Assembly (NCBI RefSeq): GCF_051062515.1
Contig: NZ_JAMXEK010000001.1
Source of the DNA: Aliarcobacter sp017996075
GTDB lineage: Bacteria; Campylobacterota; Campylobacteria; Campylobacterales; Arcobacteraceae
Direction: 5' to 3' (one strand)
DNA length: 64,000 bases
The notes under the pieces were generated by a model. That model worked only from the letters and a program-made list of their open reading frames with translations. It did not search any database and had not been told where the DNA came from. The position numbers and the translations under genes were made by a program. Positions 44,073-53,147 of the stretch are shown here, one piece after another. The first letter of the stretch is position 1. Every line of letters begins with the position of its first letter.

Positions 44073-46407
44073 AAAAAAACTTATAATTTTTCCTACGCAA
44101 AGAGCAATTAGAAACTATTTAGAGAAGAAAAAATCTCTAAATACTCTTTTGCCAACTTGCCTTACAATTGATGATTTTTTAAAAAAATCTATATACTTTG
44201 AAAATAAAATTTATTGTGACGAAGAGCAAAGAGTACTTCTTTTAAGTGAAGCAATAAAAGATATTGACATTAAAAAACTAGGAATTAGTTCTAGTTTTAC
44301 AAAATTTTTAACTCAAAGTGAATATATATATAGATTTTTTTTAGAAATATCTAGTGAAGGTATTGATATAAATGAGATTAAAACAAAAGATACTTATGAA
44401 TTTTATAGTGAGCATTTAGCAATATTAAGTGAAGTTTTAAAAAATTATAAAAAACTTTTAGATAAAAACTTATTTGTCGATAGATTAAATTTGAAAGATA
44501 ATTATAGGATAAATCTAGATTATTTAAAGCTTTTTGAAGATATTACAATATATTTTGAAGGATATTTTACAAAACAAGAGTTTGAAATTATTATAAAAAT
44601 TTCTCAAGCTAAAGATTTAAAAATAAACTTTTTTTCAAATATTTATAATCAAAAATCTCTTCAAGTATTTAAAAATATGGATTTTGAAATAAAATTAGAC
44701 CATATTTATACGATTAGTCTTTCCAAAAAAGAGATTATCAGCGAAATATTATTAGAAGAAACTAATAAAAATATTGAAATCAAAGGTTTTTCATCGAGAC
44801 TAAACCAACTTTCATATATCAAATCATCAGTAGTAAATTGTGTTAATTTAGGTATAAATCCGAATAAAATTGCAGTTATATTGCCTGATGAGAGTTTTGC
44901 TTCAAGTTTGGAGCTTTTTGATAAAGAAAATTATTTTAACTTTGCTATGGGAAAAAGTATTTTAAACAAAAAAATATATCAAAAATCAAATGCTATATAT
45001 AATTTTATATTAGAAAATGAGCTAAAAAATATTGAAAATATAAAGTTTTTGGATTTAGATTTTGAATTTATAGAAAAAGAGATTAAACATTTTTGGAATA
45101 AACTTTGTACAAAAGAGAGATTTATACAAATAACAGATTTCTTAAAAATTAATGAGCAAAATATTGAACTTTTGGAAAAATATGATGAGATGGTATATAA
45201 ATTAAATTTTGTACTTTTCTCACAAAATTTTGATTTGAGACTAAAAGATATTTATAAAATTTTTCTTCAAAAATTAGCAAAAATATCTTTAGATGATGCA
45301 CATTCAGGAAAAATAACAGTTATGGGACTTCTTGAGACACGGCTTATAGATTTTGATGCTATTATTATTTGTGATTTTAATAACTCATTTATTCCAAAAA
45401 TTTCATTAAAAGATAAATTTTTATCTACAAAAGTAAAATATTTGGCAAATTTACCAACAAAAATTGATAGAGAGAACCTTCAAAAATATTATTATAAAAG
45501 ATTGATAGACTCTTCAAAAAATATATTTATCTCTTATGTTGAATCAAAAGAAGATGATATTTCAAAGTTTGCTTATGAGTTATTTTCTGATATAAAGATT
45601 TCAACAAAGGATGATGAATATAAAGATATTTTATACAAGAGTAGAAAGCTTGAATACAAAGATGAAGAGATTTTTTTAAATATTGATTTGACAAAGCAAT
45701 CTTGGTCAGCAAGTGGCTTAAAAATGTTTTTAGAGTGTAAAAGAAAGTGGTATTTAAACTATATTTTAAAATTAAAAGAACATACAATTTCTAAACTTCC
45801 GAAGAGTTTTGAACTTGGTAATATAGTACATAGTATTCTTGAAGAGTATTATAAAAATAAGAATTCAAACATAGATGATATTTTTCTAAAATATAAAAGT
45901 AGCAATCCATTTTTAATTCTTGATTTAGAAGTTTTTAAACATAACATTAAAAAACTTTTAGAAGATGATAAAAATAGATTAGAAACTAGAGAAATAGTTG
46001 AGATCGAAAAGAAATTTTCTGTAAATTTTAATGAATTTGAATTAATTGGAGTTATAGATAGAGTTGATAAATTTGAAGATAATTATGAGCTAATAGATTA
46101 TAAAACTTCAAGAAGCTTGAAAATAGATACAATAAATACATATAGTAAATCTTGTGATTTTCAATTGGAGTTTTATTTTTTAGCAATAAAAAATTTGTAT
46201 AAAACGACAAATATAAAAGCTTTTTATTACGATATTTTTGAAAATAGTTTGAAGCAAGAAGTTGTTTTAAATGAAAAATTGGAACTTTTACAAATTATTT
46301 TTGATGATTTAAAAAATCAAAGCAAAAGTAAAATTGATTTTTGTAAAACTGAAGATAAAGCTATTTGTACTTATTGTACTTATAAAACTATTTGTAATAG
46401 AGATTAG
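44062..46407 (+). CDS. addB: AddB-like PD-(D/E)XK nuclease
   Basis: A 781-residue AddB-type subunit of the AddAB recombination nuclease. The N-terminal helicase-like part opens KLIIFPTQRAIRNYLEKKK with no Walker A lysine motif, as in degenerate AddB proteins. The C-terminal nuclease has the Fe-S cysteines (FLECKRKWYLNY and CTYCTYKTIC) and catalytic residues around ELIGVIDRVDKF and ELIDYKTSR. It overlaps the FixH-like gene. No addA follows: the next gene is convergent. In C. jejuni addA comes directly after, so AddA must lie elsewhere or be absent. Confidence 0.85.
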   Translation: MLSKKKLIIFPTQRAIRNYLEKKKSLNTLLPTCLTIDDFLKKSIYFENKIYCDEEQRVLLLSEAIKDIDIKKLGISSSFTKFLTQSEYIYRFFLEISSEGIDINEIKTKDTYEFYSEHLAILSEVLKNYKKLLDKNLFVDRLNLKDNYRINLDYLKLFEDITIYFEGYFTKQEFEIIIKISQAKDLKINFFSNIYNQKSLQVFKNMDFEIKLDHIYTISLSKKEIISEILLEETNKNIEIKGFSSRLNQLSYIKSSVVNCVNLGINPNKIAVILPDESFASSLELFDKENYFNFAMGKSILNKKIYQKSNAIYNFILENELKNIENIKFLDLDFEFIEKEIKHFWNKLCTKERFIQITDFLKINEQNIELLEKYDEMVYKLNFVLFSQNFDLRLKDIYKIFLQKLAKISLDDAHSGKITVMGLLETRLIDFDAIIICDFNNSFIPKISLKDKFLSTKVKYLANLPTKIDRENLQKYYYKRLIDSSKNIFISYVESKEDDISKFAYELFSDIKISTKDDEYKDILYKSRKLEYKDEEIFLNIDLTKQSWSASGLKMFLECKRKWYLNYILKLKEHTISKLPKSFELGNIVHSILEEYYKNKNSNIDDIFLKYKSSNPFLILDLEVFKHNIKKLLEDDKNRLETREIVEIEKKFSVNFNEFELIGVIDRVDKFEDNYELIDYKTSRSLKIDTINTYSKSCDFQLEFYFLAIKNLYKTTNIKAFYYDIFENSLKQEVVLNEKLELLQIIFDDLKNQSKSKIDFCKTEDKAICTYCTYKTICNRD

Positions 46408-46413
46408 TTTTTA

Positions 46414-46438
46414 AAAATGGGTTTTTTAACCCAATTTT
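46414..46438. terminator. Bidirectional hairpin after addB
   Basis: TGGGTT pairs with AACCCA (46418-46423 with 46428-46433) around TTTT, flanked by an A-run and a T-run. It lies between convergent addB and the isochorismatase-like gene. Confidence 0.75.
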
Positions 46439-46441
46439 AAA

Positions 46442-46984
46442 CTATTTTATAAGTGAAGATATTGCTTTGAAGTTTGGATTTTTTGCATCTAAAGTTAGCT
46501 CAAATAAAATTGATTCATAAGTAGTTGGAATTGCACCTGCTTGAATTAATCTTTTTATTGCCATTTTGTGGTCAAGTTTTGTTCTACTTCCACAACAGTT
46601 TGTTACTAAAATAACATTAAATCCATTTTCAAGTAAATCAATACAAGTTTGAAGAACGCAAACATGAGTCTCTATTCCAGCAACTACAATATTTTTTTTA
46701 CCAGATTTTTTAAAAGCATTTAAAATATCACTATTTTGACATCCTGAAAAAGTAGTTTTTTCATAGGCTTCATACTCATTTACAAGCTCTTTTAAAGGCT
46801 CTATTGTTTCCCCAATTCCTTTTTTATACTGCTCATTTACAATAATAGGAACATCTAAAGTTTTCATACCCTTTACAAGTATTGGAAGAGTTCTTAAAAG
46901 CTCATCTTTGTTTCCAATATGTGGGAAAAGCTTTTCTTGAACATCAACTAAACAAAAAAGTGTATCTTCTAAATTTATTCTCAT
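46442..46984 (-). CDS. Isochorismatase-like cysteine hydrolase
   Basis: A 180-residue member of the isochorismatase/nicotinamidase superfamily, YcaC-like. The catalytic triad is visible: Asp in LVDVQEKLF, Lys in AYEKTTFSGC and Cys in VAGIETHVCVLQT. The substrate is unknown. ATG 46984 with AAAGGAGA is used; a longer frame to 47059 covers the palindrome upstream. It stands alone on the minus strand downstream of hemC. Confidence 0.85.
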   Translation of the reverse strand: MRINLEDTLFCLVDVQEKLFPHIGNKDELLRTLPILVKGMKTLDVPIIVNEQYKKGIGETIEPLKELVNEYEAYEKTTFSGCQNSDILNAFKKSGKKNIVVAGIETHVCVLQTCIDLLENGFNVILVTNCCGSRTKLDHKMAIKRLIQAGAIPTTYESILFELTLDAKNPNFKAISSLIK

Positions 46985-46993
46985 ATTTTCTCC

Positions 46994-47016
46994 TTTTAAA
47001 TGGTTCCCATTTAAAA
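46994..47016. promoter_or_regulatory. Palindrome in the leader of the isochorismatase-like gene
   Basis: A 10-base perfect inverted repeat (46994-47003 with 47007-47016) spaced by TTC, just upstream of the ribosome-binding site. A partial second copy of the half-site (ACCGTTCATTT) occurs at 47021-47032. This could be an operator for a repressor or a translational hairpin. Confidence 0.45.
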
Positions 47017-47100
47017 TAAACCGTTCATTTAATAAAGTCTTGAAAAAGAAATATATCAAAATAGTGTAGCTAGAAACTAGCTTTTAAATCATAGAAATTA

Positions 47101-48039
47101 TTATTTAAAAGCCATAGCTTCAGCTCTTTTTAGAAGCTCAACTGCACCTTTTTTTATAAACTCATTTGCAAAATCTCTTCCAGCACTCTCAAAAGAGTTT
47201 ATATCTATAATTTTTTCATCTTTTATATATTCACTTCCATCAGGAAGCCCTACAATTGCAGATATTTTTACACTTTTTTCATCTTGAATTGTTGCTTTTA
47301 CACCAATTGGAACTTGACAACCACCTTGTAAAGTATCTACAAAACCTCTTTCAATTGTTGACTCAATTTGTGCATTTTTATCATTTAAAACTTTTACTAT
47401 CTCAATTATTTTTGAATCATTTGTTGTCTCTATTCCTAAAGTAGCTTGTCCCATAGATGGAATCATAACATCTGTTGAAATAGGAGTGAAATATTTAACC
47501 TCATTTTGTAAATTTAATTTTTCAATTCCAGTTGCTGCAAGAATAATTGCATCATACTCACCTGCATTTAGTTTTGCTATTCTTGTATTGATATTTCCTC
47601 TTAAATCTTTAAGTTCAATATCAGGTCTTAACATCTTTATAGCCATTCTTCTTCTTAAACTTGTAGTTCCAACAACAGCACCTTTTGGTAACTCTTCAAT
47701 TGTTTTGTATTTGTTACTTAAAAGTGCATCTTGTGGATTAAATCTCTTTGAAACAGCAGCAAGAACTAAACCATCTTCAAACTGTGTTGGTACATCTTTT
47801 AGTGAGTGAACAGCTAAATGAGCACTTCCTTCAAGCATTGCAACTTCAAGCTCTTTTGTAAAAAGCCCTTTTCCACCAATTTTTGCCAAAGGAACATCTA
47901 AAATCTTATCCCCTTTTGTAGTAAACTCTTGAAGCTCTACTTCCATATTTGGATAGTGTTTTAAAAGCTCGGCTTTTATATACTCACTTTGCCAAAGTGC
48001 TAATTGGCTTCTTCTAGTTGCAATTACAAGTTTTTCCAT
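47101..48039 (-). CDS. hemC: Hydroxymethylbilane synthase
   Basis: A 312-residue porphobilinogen deaminase of haem synthesis. The dipyrromethane cofactor attaches to Cys241 in LQGGCQVPIG. Other blocks are IATRRSQLALWQ, KGLFTKELE, HSLKDVPT and LRGNINTRIAKL. GAGGAAATA precedes the ATG. It follows the dsb-type gene by 11 bases. Confidence 0.96.
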   Translation of the reverse strand: MEKLVIATRRSQLALWQSEYIKAELLKHYPNMEVELQEFTTKGDKILDVPLAKIGGKGLFTKELEVAMLEGSAHLAVHSLKDVPTQFEDGLVLAAVSKRFNPQDALLSNKYKTIEELPKGAVVGTTSLRRRMAIKMLRPDIELKDLRGNINTRIAKLNAGEYDAIILAATGIEKLNLQNEVKYFTPISTDVMIPSMGQATLGIETTNDSKIIEIVKVLNDKNAQIESTIERGFVDTLQGGCQVPIGVKATIQDEKSVKISAIVGLPDGSEYIKDEKIIDINSFESAGRDFANEFIKKGAVELLKRAEAMAFK

Positions 48040-48050
48040 TATTTCCTCAT

Positions 48051-48884
48051 TTATTTTTTAATTAAAGATTTATATAACTCTTTTGTTGGGTCAATCTCAC
48101 CATTAACATAAATAGTTGGAGTTCCACTAACTAAAAGATCATCACCTGAAGCTATCTCTTTTTCAAGGTTAGTAACTATCTCTTTTTTACTTAAATCTTG
48201 AACTTTAATATTTGTCTCTAACTCTTTGTTAAATGCATCTAAAATAGTTTTTTCATCAGTAGTTGATGGAGCAAAATGTTTTGACCAATCAACTTTATAT
48301 GCCTTTAAAACAGCCTCTTGACCTAATTTCATTTTTGCTATATCAATTAATTTAGATAATGTTGTAGATGCTGGATGTATGTGAGTTAGAGGGAAAGCGT
48401 AGTAATAAAGTGCAATATTATCACTATTTTTATTTACAAATTCTATAACTTCTGGAACATATTGTGCACAAAATGGGCAAAGAGGATCTGAAAAAATAAC
48501 AATTTTATCTTTTGCTTTTTCACTTCCAGCTACTAGCTTTGATTTTTGATAGTATTTATCAGTTATATTTGGAACAATAGTAGATTTAAGTGATTTTGAT
48601 GTTGTTATGTCAAATAAATCTGTTGCTACAACTTTTCCATCACTAAATAAAGTATCTTTTACTTTCATATTTTTATCTTGAATTACTGCATCAAAATCCA
48701 AAACATAACCATACCAACCTTTTGCTTCAAGCTCTTTTTTATAAAAAATCTTTATATTGCTTGCTTTAACATTTGGGTTCTGTGATAATCTCTTTTTCTC
48801 AAAATCAATTACTAAGTTATCATTTGCAAATAGAGTTGCACTAGCTATTGAGCTTAAAACTAATAATTTTGTAAGTTTGTTCAT
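48051..48884 (-). CDS. Periplasmic Dsb-type thiol-disulphide oxidoreductase
   Basis: A 277-residue exported thioredoxin-fold protein. Signal peptide residues 1-20 (ATLFA); an N-terminal ~100-residue domain, possibly for dimerisation; then FSDPLCPFCAQYVPEV with CPFC (Cys136, Cys139) and cis-proline in VSGTPTIYVNG. Size and layout recall the Helicobacter DsbK/HP0231 and DsbC/G proteins, but the active site differs from the CPHC I remember for HP0231. Oxidase or isomerase activity cannot be decided. Confidence 0.85.
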   Translation of the reverse strand: MNKLTKLLVLSSIASATLFANDNLVIDFEKKRLSQNPNVKASNIKIFYKKELEAKGWYGYVLDFDAVIQDKNMKVKDTLFSDGKVVATDLFDITTSKSLKSTIVPNITDKYYQKSKLVAGSEKAKDKIVIFSDPLCPFCAQYVPEVIEFVNKNSDNIALYYYAFPLTHIHPASTTLSKLIDIAKMKLGQEAVLKAYKVDWSKHFAPSTTDEKTILDAFNKELETNIKVQDLSKKEIVTNLEKEIASGDDLLVSGTPTIYVNGEIDPTKELYKSLIKK

Positions 48885-48946
48885 ATTTTTTTTCCTTTTA
48901 AATAATTTTATAGTCTATCTTTTTTTGATTAATTGAAAGTTAATTT

Positions 48947-50641
48947 TCAACTTCTCGATTTTACTGTAATTTTTTTAATATCAAATAACTCTTTTGCTTT
49001 ATTTAGCATTTTTGAATTTAAAATATCATCAATTTGTAACTCTTTAGAAGATATCGCTTCATTATTACTTTTTGTCATATCTGCAACACATCCACTTCCT
49101 AACTCTATATCTTCAATCATTGAACCAGTTTCATTTAAAAAACTATCATTCTCTTTTTTAGGCTCATTTAGTAAGGTGGCCTCCTCCTTTTTAAAATTTA
49201 ACTCAATATTTGAGCCAAAAATATCTTGTGCAAATGTTTTTATAAGCCCAAAATATTTGAATAGAAGTTGTCTCTCTTCATCTTTTGCATAAGAGATAAT
49301 ATTTAAAATATTATTTGAGAATCCAGCAAAAATAAAATTCTTTTCAAAACATTCTCCTAAAATTGGGTCTCTATCATAAACTTTTTCTATTAATATTTGA
49401 TATTTATCACTATCTTTGTTTGTCTCTTCTTCAAAAGGGACATAAGAAACATCATCAAAACTACTATTTTCTATAATATTGTCTTCTAAAATAGTTTCTT
49501 GATTTTTTGATTCTTTTTTGATTTCAGCTTTTGCTTCTATGTTTATCTCATTTTTGATTTCAGGTTTTGTAGGTATTTTTTCTATTTGTTCTATAATTTC
49601 ATCTATACTTTTTAGATTTGTTGCTTCAATTAATTTAAGTAAAGTTAAAATTAATACAAATCCATCATCACTATTTAAAACCAAAAGATATTTTGCTTCA
49701 CTTAAAATTCTAAAAAATCTATCAAATAAAGTAATATCAAATCTAACATCTTTTGAAATCATTTTATCTTTTAAAAAAATTGTAATTTCATCACAAATTT
49801 GACCAACTTCATATCCTTGAAGTTCTGGAAGTAAAGGGTTTATATCTTCTTTATTTAATATTACTTTAAATATTTTTTCCATTAAAGCTGGATTTATTAA
49901 TCCTAGCATATCAACAACACTAGAAGTTGCAACTCTTCCTTTTGAGAAAATAATAGCTTGGTCAAGCAGAGTCAAAGTGTCTCTTAAGCTTCCTTGACCA
50001 CTTCTTGCAAGTATTTCTAAAGCATCTTTTTCGAATTCAATATTTTCTATATTTAAAATATGAGAAAGATGATGAACTACATCACTTTGAGATATTTTAT
50101 TAAATCTAAAATGTTGAGTTCGACTAAGAATTGTTGCTGGAAGTTTTAAAGCATCAGTTGTTGCTAGTATAAATTTTACAAAAGCTGGAGGCTCTTCTAA
50201 AGTTTTAAGCAGAGCATTAAAAGCTTGAGTTGTAAGCATATGAACTTCATCAATTATAAAAACTTTATATCTTGCAATATTTGGTTTGTATTTTGTGTGC
50301 TCTATTAACTCTTTTATATCATCAATTCCTCTATTACTTGCAGCATCCATTTCAATAATATCAAGGTGTTTTCCACTTTTTGCACTAAGACAATTTTCAC
50401 AAACTTCACAAGGTTTTGAAGATGGTCCATTTTCACATAAAAGTGCTTTTGCCATAATTCTAGCAGTTGAAGTTTTTCCACTTCCTCTAAGTCCAGAAAA
50501 CAAATAAGCATGAGATAATCTTTTACTATCCAAAGCAAGACTTAAAGTTTGAGAAATTGTATTTTGTCCTATTAGGTCTTCAAATTTTTCAGGTCTATAT
50601 TTAAGAGCTAAAACCCTATCATCTTTTATATTTGCACTCAT
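48947..50641 (-). CDS. dnaX: DNA polymerase III subunit gamma/tau
   Basis: A 564-residue clamp-loader ATPase. Walker A is GLRGSGKT (50-57), zinc cysteines are Cys69, Cys78, Cys81 and Cys84, Walker B is FIIDEVHML and the sensor 1 region ATTDALKLP. The C-terminal half (from ~370) is low-complexity then a tau-type domain. No clear A-run frameshift site for a short gamma form was noticed. It overlaps murI by four bases (ATGA). Confidence 0.95.
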   Translation of the reverse strand: MSANIKDDRVLALKYRPEKFEDLIGQNTISQTLSLALDSKRLSHAYLFSGLRGSGKTSTARIMAKALLCENGPSSKPCEVCENCLSAKSGKHLDIIEMDAASNRGIDDIKELIEHTKYKPNIARYKVFIIDEVHMLTTQAFNALLKTLEEPPAFVKFILATTDALKLPATILSRTQHFRFNKISQSDVVHHLSHILNIENIEFEKDALEILARSGQGSLRDTLTLLDQAIIFSKGRVATSSVVDMLGLINPALMEKIFKVILNKEDINPLLPELQGYEVGQICDEITIFLKDKMISKDVRFDITLFDRFFRILSEAKYLLVLNSDDGFVLILTLLKLIEATNLKSIDEIIEQIEKIPTKPEIKNEINIEAKAEIKKESKNQETILEDNIIENSSFDDVSYVPFEEETNKDSDKYQILIEKVYDRDPILGECFEKNFIFAGFSNNILNIISYAKDEERQLLFKYFGLIKTFAQDIFGSNIELNFKKEEATLLNEPKKENDSFLNETGSMIEDIELGSGCVADMTKSNNEAISSKELQIDDILNSKMLNKAKELFDIKKITVKSRS

Positions 50642-51423
50642 AATTCACATTTCCTCATTTCAAATTTGTTTTTTCCCAAAATTATTTTTACCATATCTGA
50701 ATTTATCTTTCCAGTGTATAAAATCTCTATATTTAACTCATCTTTATTGTTATTTTGTAAATCTTGACTTAGAGTTACAACTCTTTTTGCAATTGCATCA
50801 CCTGTATCAATTAAAAGTACATCTTCTCCAACAATATCAAGAATTGTTTTTTTTACCAAAGGGTAATGAGTACAACCTAAAACTATTGTATCAACTTTGT
50901 TGTGAAGCATTGGTTTTAGCCAAGTTTCAAGCATAGAGTAAGTTTTTAAACTATTTATTTCACCATTTTCAATTTGTTCAACTAAACCAATACAAGCTTG
51001 TTCATGTAGTTTTACTTCACTTTTGGTTGTTAATTCATTTGCTAAAAGTTGATATTTTTCACCTTTTAGAGTTGAAGCAGTTGCTAAAATACCAATATTT
51101 CGTGTTTTTGTATTATTTATTGCTGGTTTTATTCCAGGTTCGGTACCAATAATTATTAAAGATGGGAAAACTTCTCTTAAATGCTTTATTGCAACTGAGG
51201 TAGCAGTATTGCAAGCAATTACAAGAGCATCTATTTCATAGTTTTTTAATAAATAATTTGCAATTTTTTCAGATCTTGAAAATATTTCATCTTTATTCTT
51301 ATCACCATAAGGCGCATATAAAGTATCAGCTATATAAAATATATCTGCACCTTTTAGGTTTTTAATAATTGCATTTAGTACAGTTAACCCGCCAAGACCT
51401 GAATCAAAAACTCCTACTTTCAA
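50638..51423 (-). CDS. murI: Glutamate racemase
   Basis: A 261-residue enzyme making D-glutamate for peptidoglycan. The two catalytic cysteines are Cys71 (VIACNTATS) and Cys184 (LGCTHYPLV); DSGLGGLTVL and YGDKNKDEI are the other signatures. Its stop overlaps the dnaX start. About 230 bases of apparently non-coding DNA lie between it and gdhA. Confidence 0.96.
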   Translation of the reverse strand: MKVGVFDSGLGGLTVLNAIIKNLKGADIFYIADTLYAPYGDKNKDEIFSRSEKIANYLLKNYEIDALVIACNTATSVAIKHLREVFPSLIIIGTEPGIKPAINNTKTRNIGILATASTLKGEKYQLLANELTTKSEVKLHEQACIGLVEQIENGEINSLKTYSMLETWLKPMLHNKVDTIVLGCTHYPLVKKTILDIVGEDVLLIDTGDAIAKRVVTLSQDLQNNNKDELNIEILYTGKINSDMVKIILGKNKFEMRKCEL

Positions 51424-51656
51424 CTTTTTCCTTACTGAAAATTTGCGAAATTATAACTAAAAACATATAACTAAAATGTTAAGCAAGATCTATTAGGAAT
51501 GTTTTTATTTATAATTTGAAAACTTAAAATTTTAATTGAATAAAAGGAAAATAAATTTTAAGTTTTCTAAATGATTATTTTGTATTTTGTGGGTGGTTAT
51601 ATATAAAAGTAAGTTTTTGGTAAACCTAAGGAAAAATCCTTAAGTTCTATTTTTTA

Positions 51657-53009
51657 TCAAACAATTCCTTGCTCAATCATAGCATCAGCTACTCTTCTAA
51701 ATCCAGCAATATTTGCTCCTAAAACAAGGTTTGTTGGTTCTCCAAACTCTTTTGCAGTTGCACTTGCTGTATCAAAAATATGTTTCATAATTTTTTCTAG
51801 TTTTGCGTCAACCTCTTCAAAAGTCCAAGAAACCATAGAAGCATTTTGAGCCATCTCTAATTGACTTGTAGCAACTCCACCTGCGTTTGCTGCTTTTCCA
51901 GGCCCATATGCAATTTTTTGTGCAACAAAGAAATCAACAGCTTCATTTGTTGAAGGCATATTTGCACCTTCACTTACACAAACACAACCATTTTTAATTA
52001 ATTCTTTTGCATCTTCTATGTTTAATTCATTTTGTGTTGCACTTGGGAATGCTGCAAAACATGGAACTGACCAAACGGCATTTCTTCCTTTAGGATAAGA
52101 ATCTACTGGAATATATTTTGCATTTTTTCTGTATTTTACATACTCAGTTAATCTTGCTCTTTGATTCTCTTTTAAATCTTTTAAAAGTTCTAAATCAATA
52201 CCTTCTTCATCTAAAATCATTCCAGATGAATCACTACAAGTAATTGGTAATGCTCCTAAGTGATATAGTTTTTCAATAGTATAAATAGATACATTTCCAG
52301 AACCAGAAACTGTACATTTTTTACCTTTTAAACTCTCTCCTCTAGCTTCAAGCATATTTTTTGCAAAATATACACAACCATAACCAGTTGCTTCAGTTCT
52401 TGCAAGTGATCCACCCCATTTTAGAGATTTACCTGTTAAAGTTCCATCATATGTGTTTGCAAGTTTTTTATACATACCAAACATATATCCGATTTCTCTT
52501 CCACCAACACCAATATCTCCAGCTGGAACATCTGTAGTTGCTCCAATGTGTCTGTAAAGTTCAGTCATGAAAGCTTGACAAAACGCCATTATTTCATTAT
52601 CTGATTTACCTTTTGGATCAAAGTCACTTCCACCTTTTCCTCCACCAATTTGAAGACCTGTTAAAGCATTTTTGAATATTTGTTCAAACCCTAAAAATTT
52701 AATAATTCCAGTGTTTACACTTGGGTGAAATCTTAATCCACCTTTGTATGGCCCTAAAGTCGAACTAAATTGTATTCTATAACCTTTGTTGATTTGGATT
52801 TCTCCTTTATCATCAACCCAAGTAACTCTAAACATTATTTGTCTTTCAGGTTCAACTAATCTTTCTAAAACTTTATTCTCTTTATATTTTGGATATTTTT
52901 CGAATAGTGGTTCTAGTGAATGTAAAACCTCTTCAGCAGCTTGATGAAACTCATCTTGTCCAGGACTTGTTCTTTTTAGATATTCTAAAAGTTCGTTTAT
53001 ATTTGCCAT
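51657..53009 (-). CDS. gdhA: NADP-type glutamate dehydrogenase
   Basis: A 450-residue hexameric-type enzyme aminating 2-oxoglutarate. Blocks are YKGGLRFHPSVN, IGGGKGGSDFDPKGKSDNE with catalytic Lys, and the dinucleotide fold VSGSGNVSIYTIEKL (here SGSGNVS). It is a single gene, convergent with none, between murI and rho on the same strand. The N-terminus and length fit the hexameric class. Confidence 0.95.
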   Translation of the reverse strand: MANINELLEYLKRTSPGQDEFHQAAEEVLHSLEPLFEKYPKYKENKVLERLVEPERQIMFRVTWVDDKGEIQINKGYRIQFSSTLGPYKGGLRFHPSVNTGIIKFLGFEQIFKNALTGLQIGGGKGGSDFDPKGKSDNEIMAFCQAFMTELYRHIGATTDVPAGDIGVGGREIGYMFGMYKKLANTYDGTLTGKSLKWGGSLARTEATGYGCVYFAKNMLEARGESLKGKKCTVSGSGNVSIYTIEKLYHLGALPITCSDSSGMILDEEGIDLELLKDLKENQRARLTEYVKYRKNAKYIPVDSYPKGRNAVWSVPCFAAFPSATQNELNIEDAKELIKNGCVCVSEGANMPSTNEAVDFFVAQKIAYGPGKAANAGGVATSQLEMAQNASMVSWTFEEVDAKLEKIMKHIFDTASATAKEFGEPTNLVLGANIAGFRRVADAMIEQGIV

Positions 53010-53147
53010 TTTTCCTTCCTTTTATTCAAATTTCGGGAAAGGAGTTTATCAGAAGAATTATTTGATTTTGTTTAAATTTAGGTAAAATCTTTACAAATTT
53101 ATAAAAATTTTACCTTTTTTCTCATTTTTAAGAAGATTTTAAGTAAT

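Noticed and set aside
47068..47082. AGCTAG-AAA-CTAGCT hairpin after hemC as a terminator
   Set aside because: The stem is only six bases and no T-run follows on the minus strand.
51424..51656. Possible small gene or RNA between murI and gdhA
   Set aside because: No frame with a ribosome-binding site and no strong structure; only a 6-base stem near 51628-51643.
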